The notes below the pieces were generated by a model. That model ran no database searches, had not been told where the DNA came from, and saw nothing but the letters and a program-made list of their open reading frames with translations. A program made the position numbers and the translations under genes. Shown here piece after piece: positions 17,936 through 27,181 of a stretch of 34,660 nucleotides of DNA. Each line of letters opens with the position of its first letter. The stretch's first letter is position 1. The DNA is from Aphanocapsa sp. GSE-SYN-MK-11-07L. Its GTDB lineage: Bacteria > Cyanobacteriota > Cyanobacteriia > Thermosynechococcales > Thermosynechococcaceae. Where the stretch lies: positions 1-34,660 of the forward strand of contig JAHHGS010000122.1 of the NCBI GenBank assembly GCA_019359715.1, in the 5' to 3' direction.

Positions 17936-18206
17936 GATACAGGGTATACAGGTGATTTAATGCTGCCGAGGGCGAGCGTTAATGAATTAGGATTAACCAT
18001 TCGAGGCATGCAAGACGCGATCCTTGGTGATGTGTAGTTATAAAATGTTTGAAATGTATGCTGGCTCCGTCATGTGGGATGGGCAAGCCCGAAGGGTTAA
18101 GGTCAATGCATCGGAAACAGAGTCTTTGGTCGGTATGGGGTTAAGATCACTGCTCTTCCGTAGTAATGTCAGAGAACTTGTCCTGCGGGAGCATCCGGGT
18201 CTGTAG
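17936..18206 (+). pseudogene. Frameshifted clan AA (retropepsin-like) aspartic protease remnant
   Basis: The reading opens at the catalytic motif DTGYTGDLMLPRASVNELGL and continues TIRGMQDAILGD. It is broken by a frameshift near 18032, then resumes in another frame as KMFEMYAGSVMWDGQARRVK and ASETESLVGMGL before drifting again. This matches the cyanobacterial single-domain clan AA aspartic protease family (about 110-120 residues). About 25-30 residues before DTG, including the start, are absent. A short frame at 18024-18206 is only the second piece of this gene. It cannot make a normal protein. Confidence 0.75.
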
Positions 18207-18216
18207 CTTCTTAAAT

Positions 18217-19950
18217 TTAATAAGCGCCCTGCCCGAATAAAACAATTCGCATCGTTTCGACCAAGATTTCAAAGTCGAGGTTGAGTGACCAGTTGTCAAT
18301 GTAGTAAAGATCTAGCCGCGCTGCTTCATCAAAATCGCCAATTTGCGATCGCCCAGAAATTTGCCACAGCCCGGTAATCCCCGGCATCACCTGATGGCGA
18401 ATATGGTGCCAAGAATCAAATCGCTCCACATCTCGCAAGGGCAATGGGCGCGGCCCGACCAAGCTCATCTGCCCCAGCAACACGTTAAATAGTTGGGGTA
18501 GCTCATCAATGCTGGTGCGTCGCAGTAGCTTGCCGAGCCGAGTTCGGCGGGGGTCATCTTTAATTTTGAACAGCACCCCATCTACACTTTCGTTTTTGGC
18601 TTCAAGTTCAGCCTGCAAAGCCTCTGCGCCCATCACCATTGTCCGAAACTTCCACATTTGAAACACTTTGCCCTGTAGGCCAACTCGCTCTTGCGGAAAC
18701 AGGACTGACCCAGCAGAAGTCGATTTGATCGCGATCGCCACCCCAATCAGCAGCGGAGCCAGCAGCAAAACCCCAACCAGCGCCCCAATCAGATCAACCC
18801 AGCGTTTGAGCCGATACTCCAGCCCATTAATCATCGAAGGTTCAGCCCGGAGGGTTGGCAGGGCAGCAAAAATTTCCGGCACTCCCCGGCGATAGAGTAA
18901 ATCTAAGCTAGACGGCACCAACCGCAGGGTAATCCCGTGGTGCCGGAGTTGCCAATAGAGGGTCGAAGCCAATTCAGACCGGGGCAAACCCTCCGCTAAC
19001 ACTTCTTGGGCTTGAGAGTTTTTAATCGCGCGGAGGGTGTTGGCTGTGTTAGCAGTAGCAGCCAGGGCCGCTCCGACAATTTTGTAGTGGGGCTGTCGCC
19101 GGAGAACTTTCGCTAAGGCAGCTAGCCGATCGGCTGGAGCAATCAAAAACACAGCAACTCTGGCTTGAGCGTAATCAAATTGATTTAAAATCAGGGTTGA
19201 AATTAACCGAAAACCAACGGTGAGCAGCACACTGCCTGCCCAAGCGGTAAAAACCAGCGATCGCGGTGCATCGATCGTGGGGTCATAAAAATAAGAAATG
19301 GCTAGGCCAAATAGGTAAGCCGCGCTTACCAACTGCCCCACTCGCAAAAAGTTTTTCCAGTCTCGTTGCCAGCTATAAAGCCCTCCCCAGGCAAAAACAG
19401 TCAAACAAAGGACGGTAAATAGCCAAAACAGACTCGGTAGCCCTAAAAATTTCCACCAAACCAGTTGGGCTGGCAGCGGTGAGTAGAGATGATTTAACTG
19501 AGCCGCGAGCTTCCAGGCCAAAGCTAAAGCCAAACTATCACTGAATAAAAGCACTCCCAACCGATGCCATTGCCAAGTTAGGCAGTCACTCAATCGCAAA
19601 GGAGGGGGCGATCGCAGATCGGTTTTGGTTGTTTTGTCTGGATTCAACAACGCGGTCAACCAAACGTGGCCAGCAGTCTTGCTCTTAGTATTCCGCAAAA
19701 CCCAATCGCTTCTCTCTAAGCCACTAGAAAATTTGACTTTTAAAACATCCTCTGAAAAAAGTTCTGATCTTAACTGAGAGACAATGCATAGAAGTCCAGT
19801 TATTCTCTTGGGGATGACGGGTGCGATTCGCTGGCGCTTTGCGATCGACAAACTCAATTGACGGGGATGGGAAGCGCAAAACCGTAGCCGATTTGACAAA
19901 CAGCCCCGAATCGTGCAGCTAGAGTTGACGATTTCCTTAAGACCGGGCAC
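18217..19950 (-). CDS. Polyprenyl glycosylphosphotransferase (WcaJ/RfbP type)
   Basis: This membrane enzyme transfers a sugar-1-phosphate from a nucleotide sugar to undecaprenyl phosphate, the first step of an exopolysaccharide or O-antigen unit. Four N-terminal transmembrane helices (about residues 130-260) precede a CoA-binding-like soluble part. The catalytic bac_transf domain follows: [68 protein letters not shown] and [13 protein letters not shown]. The start is uncertain. The GTG at 19950 gives 577 residues, but the first 120 do not resemble the family, so TTG codons near 19647-19659 may be the true start. No other polysaccharide genes are nearby. Confidence 0.88.
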   Translation of the reverse strand: MPGLKEIVNSSCTIRGCLSNRLRFCASHPRQLSLSIAKRQRIAPVIPKRITGLLCIVSQLRSELFSEDVLKVKFSSGLERSDWVLRNTKSKTAGHVWLTALLNPDKTTKTDLRSPPPLRLSDCLTWQWHRLGVLLFSDSLALALAWKLAAQLNHLYSPLPAQLVWWKFLGLPSLFWLFTVLCLTVFAWGGLYSWQRDWKNFLRVGQLVSAAYLFGLAISYFYDPTIDAPRSLVFTAWAGSVLLTVGFRLISTLILNQFDYAQARVAVFLIAPADRLAALAKVLRRQPHYKIVGAALAATANTANTLRAIKNSQAQEVLAEGLPRSELASTLYWQLRHHGITLRLVPSSLDLLYRRGVPEIFAALPTLRAEPSMINGLEYRLKRWVDLIGALVGVLLLAPLLIGVAIAIKSTSAGSVLFPQERVGLQGKVFQMWKFRTMVMGAEALQAELEAKNESVDGVLFKIKDDPRRTRLGKLLRRTSIDELPQLFNVLLGQMSLVGPRPLPLRDVERFDSWHHIRHQVMPGITGLWQISGRSQIGDFDEAARLDLYYIDNWSLNLDFEILVETMRIVLFGQGAY

Positions 19951-20029
19951 TCATCAGCCTAACTTATAGGAGAATCCAAGTAGCTAGAATGTAGCGACTT
20001 GCCGTCCTCTATTTTCAGACCCTCTGCTC

Positions 20030-23000
20030 ATGAATATCCATCCACTGCCAGCCAAACAGGGACTCTACGATCCACAGTTCGAGCATGATGCCTGTGGTGT
20101 CGGTTTCATTGTCCACATGAAAGGACAGCAATCCCACGCGATCGTCGAGCAGGCCTTAACGATCCTCGTCAACTTGGAGCACCGGGGCGCCTGTGGCTGT
20201 GAGACAAATACGGGAGATGGAGCCGGAATTTTAATTCAAATCCCCCATAAGTTTCTCAAAAAAGCGGCGGCAGCAGCAGGGATCACCCTGCCGGAGCCAG
20301 GGCAGTATGGAGTGGGGATGATTTACGCTTCACCTGATCGAGCCATCCGAGCCAAAAGCCGCCAGATTTTTGAGAAAATTGTCGTCGAGGAAGGACAGCA
20401 GGTGCTGGGCTGGCGCGATGTGCCGACTGACAACTCAATGTTAGGCAACACTGCCAAAGCCAGCGAACCGTTTATGCAGCAGGTGTTTATCCAGCGATCG
20501 CCCGACCTGACCGATGATCTAGCCTTCGAGCGCAAGCTTTACGTGATTCGCAAGCTGTCCCACAACGCGATTCGGGCCAAGCAAACCACACCTTACTGGT
20601 ATCCTTCCAGCTTATCTGGGCGAACGATGGTTTATAAAGGGATGCTGATGCCTGACCAGGTCGGCAAGTATTTCCCGGATTTGCAAGACCCAGACCTAGA
20701 AAGCGCCTTGGGGCTAGTCCACTCTCGGTTTAGCACCAATACCTTTCCAAGTTGGGAGCGATCGCACCCCTACCGCTACATTGCTCATAATGGCGAAATT
20801 AATACCCTGCGCGGCAACATCAACTGGATGCTGGCCCGCCAGTCGATGTTTGAGTCGGATATTTTTGGCGAGGACATCAAAAAAGTTCACCCAGTCGTCA
20901 ACATTGACGGCAGCGATTCGCTGATTTTTGACAATGCTTTGGAATTGCTGACCTTGGCCGGGCGATCGCTGCCCCATGCCGTGATGATGATGATTCCAGA
21001 ACCGTGGACGGCTCACGAGTCAATGAGTGAGCCGAAAAAGGCTTTCTATAAGTACCACTCCTGCCTAATGGAACCGTGGGATGGCCCGGCTTCGATCGCC
21101 TTTACCGATGGCACGATGATGGGGGCAGTCCTGGATCGGAATGGTCTGCGCCCTTCTCGCTACTACGTGACCAAAGACGATTTGGTGATTATGGCTTCGG
21201 AGGCTGGGGTGCTGCCGATCGCCCCAGAGCGAGTCGCTCAGAAGGGTCGCCTAGAGCCAGGGCGGATGTTCTTGGTTGACATGCAGCAGGGGCGGATTAT
21301 TGCTGATGAAGAAATTAAAACGCAGATTGTGGCTGAGCATCCTTACGGCGATTGGATTGCCGAACACATGGTTGCGTTGGCTCGGATACAAGACGCACCC
21401 GTTCCGGCCGCCGACCCCGCAACCTTGCTCCAGCGCCAAATGGTCTTTGGCTATACCTTTGAAGAACTGCGGCTCCTTGTTACCCCGATGGCCCGCGATG
21501 GCGTCGAGGCCGTAGGCGCAATGGGAGCCGATACGCCCTTGGCCGTGCTCTCGAACCGCCCCAAATTGCTCTACGAGTATTTCCAGCAGTTGTTTGCCCA
21601 GGTGACAAATCCCCCGATCGACTCGATCCGAGAAGAGATTGTGACTTCGGCTGAAACAACGATTGGAGCAGAGCGCAACCTGCTGAAGCCAGAGCCAAAA
21701 AGCTGCCATTTAATTGAGCTAAAAACGCCGATTCTCAGCAATGCCGAGCTAGCCAAGCTGAAGCATCTGGATGAAAGTGGCTTTAAATCTGTGACGCTGC
21801 CGATTTTATTCAACCCAGCCGCAGGCGTTCAGGGGTTAGAAACCGCGCTTGAGGATATTTTCGCCCAAGCCGATCAGGCGATCGCGACTGGGGTAAGCAT
21901 CCTCTTGCTCAGCGATCGCGGCATTGATGCCGACCATGCTCCGATTCCGGCCCTGTTGGCGGTAGCGGGGCTGCACCACCACCTAATCCGCAACGGCAGT
22001 CGAACCAGGGTGGGAATTGCCCTCGAATCGGGCGAACCGCGCGAAGTCCACCATTACGCCACCCTAATTGGCTACGGCTGCTGCGCGATCAATCCTTACC
22101 TGGCGTTTGAAACGATTCAGGACATGATTGAGCAGGGCTTGCTGGTGGGTGTAGACTACCTAACCGCCTGCAAGAACTACATCAAAGCGGCGACCAAGGG
22201 CGTCGTCAAGGTGGCCTCTAAGATTGGCATCTCCACAATCCAGAGCTATCGCGGCGCGCAGATTTTTGAAGCGATCGGGCTAAATCAGTCAGTGATTGAC
22301 AAATACTTTACCTGGACGGCTTCTCGGATCTCAGGTGTCGATCTAGAAATGATCGCCCAAGAAGCGATTTTGCGGCACCGCCACGCCTTCCCTGATCGGG
22401 AGATGCAGGAGCAAACCCTTGATGTCGGCGGTGAATACCAGTGGCGCAAAGACGGTGAAGCCCACTTGTTCAGCCCCGAAACCATCCATCTGCTGCAAAA
22501 GTCAGTGCGGACGGGCAATTACGAGCTGTTCCAGAAGTACGCTGCCCTTGTAAACGAGCAAAATCAGCAGCACTTCACGCTGCGGGGACTGCTGGAATTC
22601 AAGCCGCGTCAGTCTATCCCAATTGAAGAAGTGGAGCCGATTGAAGCAATTCTGAAGCGGTTTAAGACTGGGGCGATGAGCTATGGTTCGATTTCCAAAG
22701 AAGCCCACGAGTCCTTGGCGATCGCCATGAACCGGATCGGCGGCAAATCCAACACGGGCGAGGGCGGCGAAGACCCTGATCGCTACACCTGGACGAACGA
22801 TCGCGGCGACTCTAAAAACAGCGCGATTAAGCAGGTAGCTTCTGGGCGGTTTGGCGTGACTAGCCTTTACTTATCGCAAGCGCGGGAACTCCAAATCAAA
22901 ATGGCCCAAGGGGCCAAACCCGGTGAAGGCGGACAGTTACCGGGCAAAAAAGTCTATCCCTGGATTGCCAAGGTGCGCCACTCCACGCCGGGGGTGGGAC

Positions 23001-24616
23001 TGATTTCGCCGCCGCCCCACCACGATATTTACTCGATTGAAGACCTGGCCGAGTTAATCCACGACCTCAAAAACGGCAATCGGGAGGCCCGGATCAGCGT
23101 CAAGTTGGTGTCCGAGGTGGGCGTGGGCACGATCGCGGCGGGAGTCTCAAAAGCCCACGCCGATGTGGTGCTGATCTCTGGCTACGACGGCGGCACCGGC
23201 GCATCGCCTCAGACTTCAATCAAACACGCCGGTCTGCCCTGGGAACTGGGATTAGCCGAAACCCACCAGACCCTGGTGCTGAATAACCTGCGATCGCGGA
23301 TTGTGGTCGAAACCGATGGGCAGATGAAAACTGGGCGCGATGTCGTGATTGCGGCCCTGCTGGGGGCCGAGGAGTTTGGCTTTGCTACGGCTCCTTTAGT
23401 CACCTTGGGCTGCATTATGATGCGGGTTTGTCACCTCAACACCTGCCCAGCCGGGATTGCCACCCAAGACCCGCAGCTACGCCAGGCGTTCACGGGCGAC
23501 CCAGAACACACAGTCAACTTCATGACCTTCATTGCCCAGGAAGTACGGGAACTGATGGCCCAACTTGGCTTCCGCAGCCTGAACGAAATGGTCGGGCGCA
23601 CCGATGTTTTGGAACCCAAACAGGCGATCGATCATTGGAAGGCCAAGGGGCTGGATTTCTCCAACATTCTCTACCAGCCGCAAGTAGCAGCAGATGTCGG
23701 GCGCTACTGCCAAATTCCCCAAGATCACGGTCTGGAAAAATCCCTCGATATGACGGTGCTGCTGGATCTGTGCCAACCAGCGATCGAGCAAGGTCAGCCC
23801 GTCAAAGCCACCCTGCCGATCAAGAACACCAATCGCACCGTTGGCACCATTCTCGGCAACGAAATCACCAAGCGGCACTGGCAGGGTTTACCAGAAGATA
23901 CCGTTCATCTGCATTTTCAGGGCAGTGCTGGGCAAAGCTTTGGGGCTTTCGTACCCAAAGGAGTGACGCTAGAACTCGAAGGCGACGCGAATGACTACTT
24001 GGGTAAAGGACTGAGCGGCGGCAAGATCATCCTCTATCCGCCAGCCGAGTCTACCTTTGTCGCAGCAGAAAATATCATTGTCGGCAACGTTGCCCTCTAT
24101 GGTGCTACCGCGGGTGAGGTTTACATCTCTGGGATGGCAGGCGAGCGCTTTGGAGTCCGTAACTCTGGGGTAAACGCAGTCGTAGAAGCGGTGGGCGACC
24201 ACGGCTGCGAATACATGACCGGCGGCAAAGTGGTGGTACTCGGCTTGACTGGGCGCAACTTTGCGGCGGGCATGAGCGGCGGTGTCGCCTACATCCTGGA
24301 CGAAGCAGGCGACTTTGCGACTCGCTGCAACCAGCAGATGGTCGGTCTAGAAACTCTGGTTGACCCAGAGGAAATCAATGACCTTTACCAACTGATCCAA
24401 AGCCATGCCGACTACACTGGCAGCCAGAAAGCCACAAAAGTCTTGACTAACTGGGCCGAGATGGTAGCAAAGTTCGTCAAGGTAATGCCGAAGGACTACA
24501 AGCGAGTCCTGGACTCGCTCAAGCAGGCGCTAGAAGCTGGCTTAAGCGGTGATGATGCCCTGACGGCGGCCTTTGAGCAAAACGCCCGTGATGTGGCCCG
24601 AATTGGCGGCAGCTAG
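20030..24616 (+). CDS. gltS: Ferredoxin-dependent glutamate synthase (Fd-GOGAT)
   Basis: The 1528-residue flavoprotein converts glutamine and 2-oxoglutarate to two glutamates with electrons from ferredoxin, closing the GS/GOGAT cycle. Order of parts: class II glutamine amidotransferase with the nucleophile Cys22 (exposed after removal of a propeptide; [10 protein letters not shown]), central linker, FMN-binding synthase domain ([31 protein letters not shown]), and the [3Fe-4S] cluster at Cys1128, Cys1134, Cys1139 ([15 protein letters not shown]). The C-terminal GXGXG beta-helix follows. Its length fits the single-subunit ferredoxin enzyme, and no gltD small subunit is adjacent. It converges with fmdB, with 19 bp between stops. 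No NtcA site was found upstream. Confidence 0.97.
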   Translation: MNIHPLPAKQGLYDPQFEHDACGVGFIVHMKGQQSHAIVEQALTILVNLEHRGACGCETNTGDGAGILIQIPHKFLKKAAAAAGITLPEPGQYGVGMIYASPDRAIRAKSRQIFEKIVVEEGQQVLGWRDVPTDNSMLGNTAKASEPFMQQVFIQRSPDLTDDLAFERKLYVIRKLSHNAIRAKQTTPYWYPSSLSGRTMVYKGMLMPDQVGKYFPDLQDPDLESALGLVHSRFSTNTFPSWERSHPYRYIAHNGEINTLRGNINWMLARQSMFESDIFGEDIKKVHPVVNIDGSDSLIFDNALELLTLAGRSLPHAVMMMIPEPWTAHESMSEPKKAFYKYHSCLMEPWDGPASIAFTDGTMMGAVLDRNGLRPSRYYVTKDDLVIMASEAGVLPIAPERVAQKGRLEPGRMFLVDMQQGRIIADEEIKTQIVAEHPYGDWIAEHMVALARIQDAPVPAADPATLLQRQMVFGYTFEELRLLVTPMARDGVEAVGAMGADTPLAVLSNRPKLLYEYFQQLFAQVTNPPIDSIREEIVTSAETTIGAERNLLKPEPKSCHLIELKTPILSNAELAKLKHLDESGFKSVTLPILFNPAAGVQGLETALEDIFAQADQAIATGVSILLLSDRGIDADHAPIPALLAVAGLHHHLIRNGSRTRVGIALESGEPREVHHYATLIGYGCCAINPYLAFETIQDMIEQGLLVGVDYLTACKNYIKAATKGVVKVASKIGISTIQSYRGAQIFEAIGLNQSVIDKYFTWTASRISGVDLEMIAQEAILRHRHAFPDREMQEQTLDVGGEYQWRKDGEAHLFSPETIHLLQKSVRTGNYELFQKYAALVNEQNQQHFTLRGLLEFKPRQSIPIEEVEPIEAILKRFKTGAMSYGSISKEAHESLAIAMNRIGGKSNTGEGGEDPDRYTWTNDRGDSKNSAIKQVASGRFGVTSLYLSQARELQIKMAQGAKPGEGGQLPGKKVYPWIAKVRHSTPGVGLISPPPHHDIYSIEDLAELIHDLKNGNREARISVKLVSEVGVGTIAAGVSKAHADVVLISGYDGGTGASPQTSIKHAGLPWELGLAETHQTLVLNNLRSRIVVETDGQMKTGRDVVIAALLGAEEFGFATAPLVTLGCIMMRVCHLNTCPAGIATQDPQLRQAFTGDPEHTVNFMTFIAQEVRELMAQLGFRSLNEMVGRTDVLEPKQAIDHWKAKGLDFSNILYQPQVAADVGRYCQIPQDHGLEKSLDMTVLLDLCQPAIEQGQPVKATLPIKNTNRTVGTILGNEITKRHWQGLPEDTVHLHFQGSAGQSFGAFVPKGVTLELEGDANDYLGKGLSGGKIILYPPAESTFVAAENIIVGNVALYGATAGEVYISGMAGERFGVRNSGVNAVVEAVGDHGCEYMTGGKVVVLGLTGRNFAAGMSGGVAYILDEAGDFATRCNQQMVGLETLVDPEEINDLYQLIQSHADYTGSQKATKVLTNWAEMVAKFVKVMPKDYKRVLDSLKQALEAGLSGDDALTAAFEQNARDVARIGGS

Positions 24617-24635
24617 GTCGTGTTGCTTTGACAAC

Positions 24636-24920
24636 TCAATGGTTAATCATCCAGGGTCGCCCCTGCGGACTTTTCAGCTTTGGCGGTTCTGGTTCGCGAT
24701 GACCTCCGGTCGGTCGTAGACCATCGCGCTTCACCAATTCGGGTTCGGGATTGGCGGTTTTGCTCAGCCGCAGAGAGCCAGAAAGCAGGATTGGGGGTGA
24801 AAAAATTCGCCTCGCTGCTGTTTGGCAGGTTGGGCAATCGGCAGGACTGCTCGACTCGGCCATGGTGCGCCACAGGTCAAAGATTCCGCAATCGTTGCAC
24901 TTAAATTCGTAAAGCGGCAT
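24636..24920 (-). CDS. fmdB: FmdB-family zinc ribbon protein
   Basis: The 94-residue protein has an N-terminal zinc ribbon (MPLYEFKCNDCG with Cys8 and Cys11, then DCPTCQ with Cys29 and Cys32). It matches FmdB, named for the methylotroph amidase cluster, where it was proposed to regulate formamidase expression. The tail is polar and proline-rich, without a fold I recognise. AGGAG precedes the ATG at 24918-24920. It follows the formamidase gene by 226 bp that carry a long inverted repeat, so its expression may be uncoupled in part. Its biochemical role is not established. Confidence 0.85.
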   Translation of the reverse strand: MPLYEFKCNDCGIFDLWRTMAESSSPADCPTCQTAARRIFSPPILLSGSLRLSKTANPEPELVKRDGLRPTGGHREPEPPKLKSPQGRPWMINH

Positions 24921-24990
24921 TTGATATTGTTCTCCTGATGGTTAACGTCAGTTCGAGGGAAGTAACTCACTTCGATGGCAAATTCGGGCT

Positions 24991-25051
24991 GCCCCCTAAA
25001 TCCCCCAATTCTGGGGGACTTCGGAAGTTACTCCCCCCAAATTTAGGGGGC
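24991..25051. repeat. Nested inverted repeat (cyanobacterial intergenic palindrome)
   Basis: GCCCCCTAAAT (24991-25001) and ATTTAGGGGGC (25041-25051) are perfect 11-base inverted arms. Between them CCCCCA-ATTC-TGGGGG makes a further hairpin. C-run/G-run repeats of this kind are scattered between genes in many filamentous cyanobacteria. Here it sits between fmdA and fmdB, and in RNA it would form a stable cruciform. No T-run is present for simple termination. An imperfect direct/inverted agtaact pair lies nearby (24961, 25026). Confidence 0.75.
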
Positions 25052-25146
25052 GAAGCGCCAAACAACAAAGCAAAGAAAGTTGTCAAGCTAACGTTCTGAT
25101 TGGATCTAATGCCTGTCAGATGGTGCAAATCAAAATTGATCATTTG

Positions 25147-26352
25147 CTAGACGGGCAGAATGTCTTTGTCGAAAATTTCGGTTGGAATTGCTAGCGTTGC
25201 ACAGGCATTCGGAATATCGACAATTCCGCTGATCCGACCTTCCACTGGCGCACAACTGAGCAAAAGATAAGCCTGCTCGCCGGTGTAACCAAACTTTTTC
25301 AGATACTCGATCGCATTTATACAGGCCCGTCGATAGGCAATATGCACATCCATATAGTATTGTTTGCCGGTGAACTCATCCACCGAAATGCCTTCAAACA
25401 CCAGATATTCCGAGTAGCGAGGCTCGACTGGGCCGGGCTTGAAGATCGGGTTAATCATGCTGTACTTGTCCATGCCACCTTTGATGATATCGACGTGAAG
25501 GTCGATAAAACCTGACATTTCGATCGCCCCACAGAACGAGATTTCACCATCTCCCTGGGAGAAGTGAATATCCCCCATCGACAGCTTGCCGCCCTCGACA
25601 TAGACGGGGAAATAGATGCGAGTGCCTCTAGAGAGGTTTTTAATGTCGCAGTTACCCCCATGCTCACGAGGCGGCACAGTCCGAGCTGCCTCGGCGGCAA
25701 CCCGCTCATAGTCCGACTTGGGCAAGGTTCCCAGCATGGCATTTTGGGGATTAGGCAAGGCAGCCAAAACCGGGGTATCCCCTGACAATCCAGCCCCGTA
25801 GGTGCGGAGGTCAGGAGCCGTTTGCACCAGTTCCAACTCGCGTTTGTTCCACTTGGCCAGCAGTTCATGGGAAGGGGCACAGCCAATCAGTCCCGGATGG
25901 GTAATTCCGGCAAACCGAACGCCTGGAATGTGTCGAGAGCTGGTGTAAATTCCCTGGAAATCCCAAATTGCTTTGGCAGGCTCAGGGAAATGGTCGGTCA
26001 GGAAGCCACCCCCATTCTTCTTGTCAAAAATTCCGGTGAACCCCCATTCATCCCCTTGCAGCGCTCCAATATCCACCAGATCGACGACTAAGATATCGCC
26101 AGGTTCAGCCCCATTCACCCAAATTGGGCCGCTGAGGACGTGTACCACGGTCAAATCGACATCGCGAATATCATCGGGGCTGTCATTATCCTTGATTTGC
26201 CCGTCTGTCCAATCCTTGCACTCGATCCGAAACACATCGCCCGGATTAACGGAGACAACGGCTGGAATGTCTGGGTGCCAGCGGTTATGCCCTGGTAGCT
26301 CTTGCTGATCGATCGGCTTTGTCAGGTCTACTTTGAACAATGTTTTTGGCAT
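25147..26352 (-). CDS. fmdA: Formamidase (acetamidase/formamidase family)
   Basis: The 401-residue enzyme belongs to the FmdA_AmdA family and hydrolyses formamide, and often other short amides, to ammonium and the acid. Conserved segments include VHVLSGPIWVNGAEPGDIL, the GDEWGFTGIF region, FAGITHPGLIGCAPS, PREHGGNCDIKNLSRGTRIY and GDIHFSQGDGE, whose His and Asp/Glu residues form the metal and active-site cluster of the family. Length is typical. GGAG lies nine bases before the ATG at 26350-26352. It follows the channel gene by 63 bp and precedes fmdB. The choice of formamide over acetamide rests on family similarity and on fmdB. Confidence 0.93.
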   Translation of the reverse strand: MPKTLFKVDLTKPIDQQELPGHNRWHPDIPAVVSVNPGDVFRIECKDWTDGQIKDNDSPDDIRDVDLTVVHVLSGPIWVNGAEPGDILVVDLVDIGALQGDEWGFTGIFDKKNGGGFLTDHFPEPAKAIWDFQGIYTSSRHIPGVRFAGITHPGLIGCAPSHELLAKWNKRELELVQTAPDLRTYGAGLSGDTPVLAALPNPQNAMLGTLPKSDYERVAAEAARTVPPREHGGNCDIKNLSRGTRIYFPVYVEGGKLSMGDIHFSQGDGEISFCGAIEMSGFIDLHVDIIKGGMDKYSMINPIFKPGPVEPRYSEYLVFEGISVDEFTGKQYYMDVHIAYRRACINAIEYLKKFGYTGEQAYLLLSCAPVEGRISGIVDIPNACATLAIPTEIFDKDILPV

Positions 26353-26415
26353 CGGTTTTCTCCAATCTTGTTGAGTTCAATCGGGCGATCGCGGAAGCTT
26401 CAATTGTGGCAATCT

Positions 26416-26964
26416 TCAGGACGAGAGGCCGCTGAAGCTGGGAACTGTCAGTAAAAGATAACCGGGCAGCCAACCGGTGAAGACGGCTTGCACAATGCAA
26501 GTCCAGCCCGCCAACTTTGAGATTGGCTTTTTCAGAACTAGAAGAATAAAAAACAATAACCACAGCACTCCCCAGGCGGCCCAGCAAAACCCGAGCCAGG
26601 TCGGCCAGAGTTGCCCATTCGCATTCAAAAACAGGCGAATTGTGACCGGAATCGCAGTAATCGCCACAAACAGCGAAAACCAGCCCAATCCCCGCCCATC
26701 TGCCCCGTTGTAACGATTCACCGCCACCCAAAAGTAAGTGAACGTGAACAGAAAAATATAAGCAGTTACCTCGAAGGGCAGGAGGTCATTCGGGGCAGCG
26801 CGGGTCGGCAAGGAAATACAGACAAATAGACCCACACCCCCGGCGAAGAAGTCCATCAGCGCCACTTCTTTGTCTGCGATATGACCGAGCAGCCAGATCC
26901 CGTTAATTAACAAGACTGCTCCCACATAAAATAGGAAAAGTCCCTGATAGCCAGTGATTGTCAT
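26416..26964 (-). CDS. amiS: AmiS/UreI family amide or urea channel
   Basis: The 182-residue integral membrane protein has six predicted helices and the family layout MTITGYQGLFLFYVGAVLLI, then VALMDFFAGGVGLFV, FEVTAYIFLFTFTYFWVAVN, and LGFCWAAWGVLWLLFFILLV with a final GWLPGYLLLT. AmiS and UreI form hexameric pores for short amides or urea. The long periplasmic histidine-rich loops of acid-gated Helicobacter UreI are not seen, so it is more like AmiS. It is the first gene of the operon with fmdA and fmdB and has a strong AGGAGG six bases before the ATG. Substrate specificity cannot be fixed from sequence. Confidence 0.92.
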   Translation of the reverse strand: MTITGYQGLFLFYVGAVLLINGIWLLGHIADKEVALMDFFAGGVGLFVCISLPTRAAPNDLLPFEVTAYIFLFTFTYFWVAVNRYNGADGRGLGWFSLFVAITAIPVTIRLFLNANGQLWPTWLGFCWAAWGVLWLLFFILLVLKKPISKLAGWTCIVQAVFTGWLPGYLLLTVPSFSGLSS

Positions 26965-27080
26965 GCGTGCCTCCTAGGTTGATGAGAGAGGAGCAGTGCT
27001 AGCAAAATATTCAGGATTTTTAATGAAGCTTCAGGGCTAAATAATTAACCGCTTAACTATAAATAGTGGAATTATTTTTT

Positions 27081-27093
27081 CGAGAATGTCTCG
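27081..27093. promoter_or_regulatory. Palindrome in the amiS / permease-kinase divergent intergenic region
   Basis: CGAGA-ATG-TCTCG is a perfect 5-bp inverted repeat with a three-base centre, extending imperfectly to TTCGAGA...TCTCGcgAA. It lies between two divergent transcription units, 117 bp from the amiS ATG and 88 bp from the kinase ATG, in an AT-rich stretch. It is a candidate operator for the MarR-type regulator at 30055, by position only. Confidence 0.4.
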
Positions 27094-27132
27094 CGAAGCA
27101 CACTTTTGCTAAGCCAAACCATCAAAATGTTT

Positions 27133-27159
27133 TGTATCGGAATGTTATGTGTCGGAGTG
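27133..27159 (+). promoter_or_regulatory. Tandem direct repeat before the permease-kinase start
   Basis: TGTATCGGAATG (27133-27144) and TGTGTCGGAGTG (27148-27159) agree at 10 of 12 positions with a 15-bp period. If the kinase starts at ATG 27182, both lie in its leader. They could be tandem regulator sites. The second copy overlaps the alternative GTG start. Confidence 0.35.
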
Positions 27160-27181
27160 GCAGTCGATAGGGGTGCAACCG

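Noticed and set aside
21251-21709. Long antisense frames inside gltS
   Set aside because: They are opposite a strongly conserved coding sequence and their translations resemble no protein family.
26285-26731. A 148-codon minus-strand frame across the amiS-fmdA junction
   Set aside because: It is a shadow frame of amiS and runs into fmdA; the amiS frame has the family match and the ribosome binding site.
27134-27147. Possible NtcA site (GTA-N8-TAC) before the permease-kinase gene
   Set aside because: The sequence is GTA-N8-TTA; the second half-site mismatches at two of three bases. A similar GTA-N8-GTA before gltS (about 19980-19995) also fails, so nitrogen control by NtcA is not claimed.
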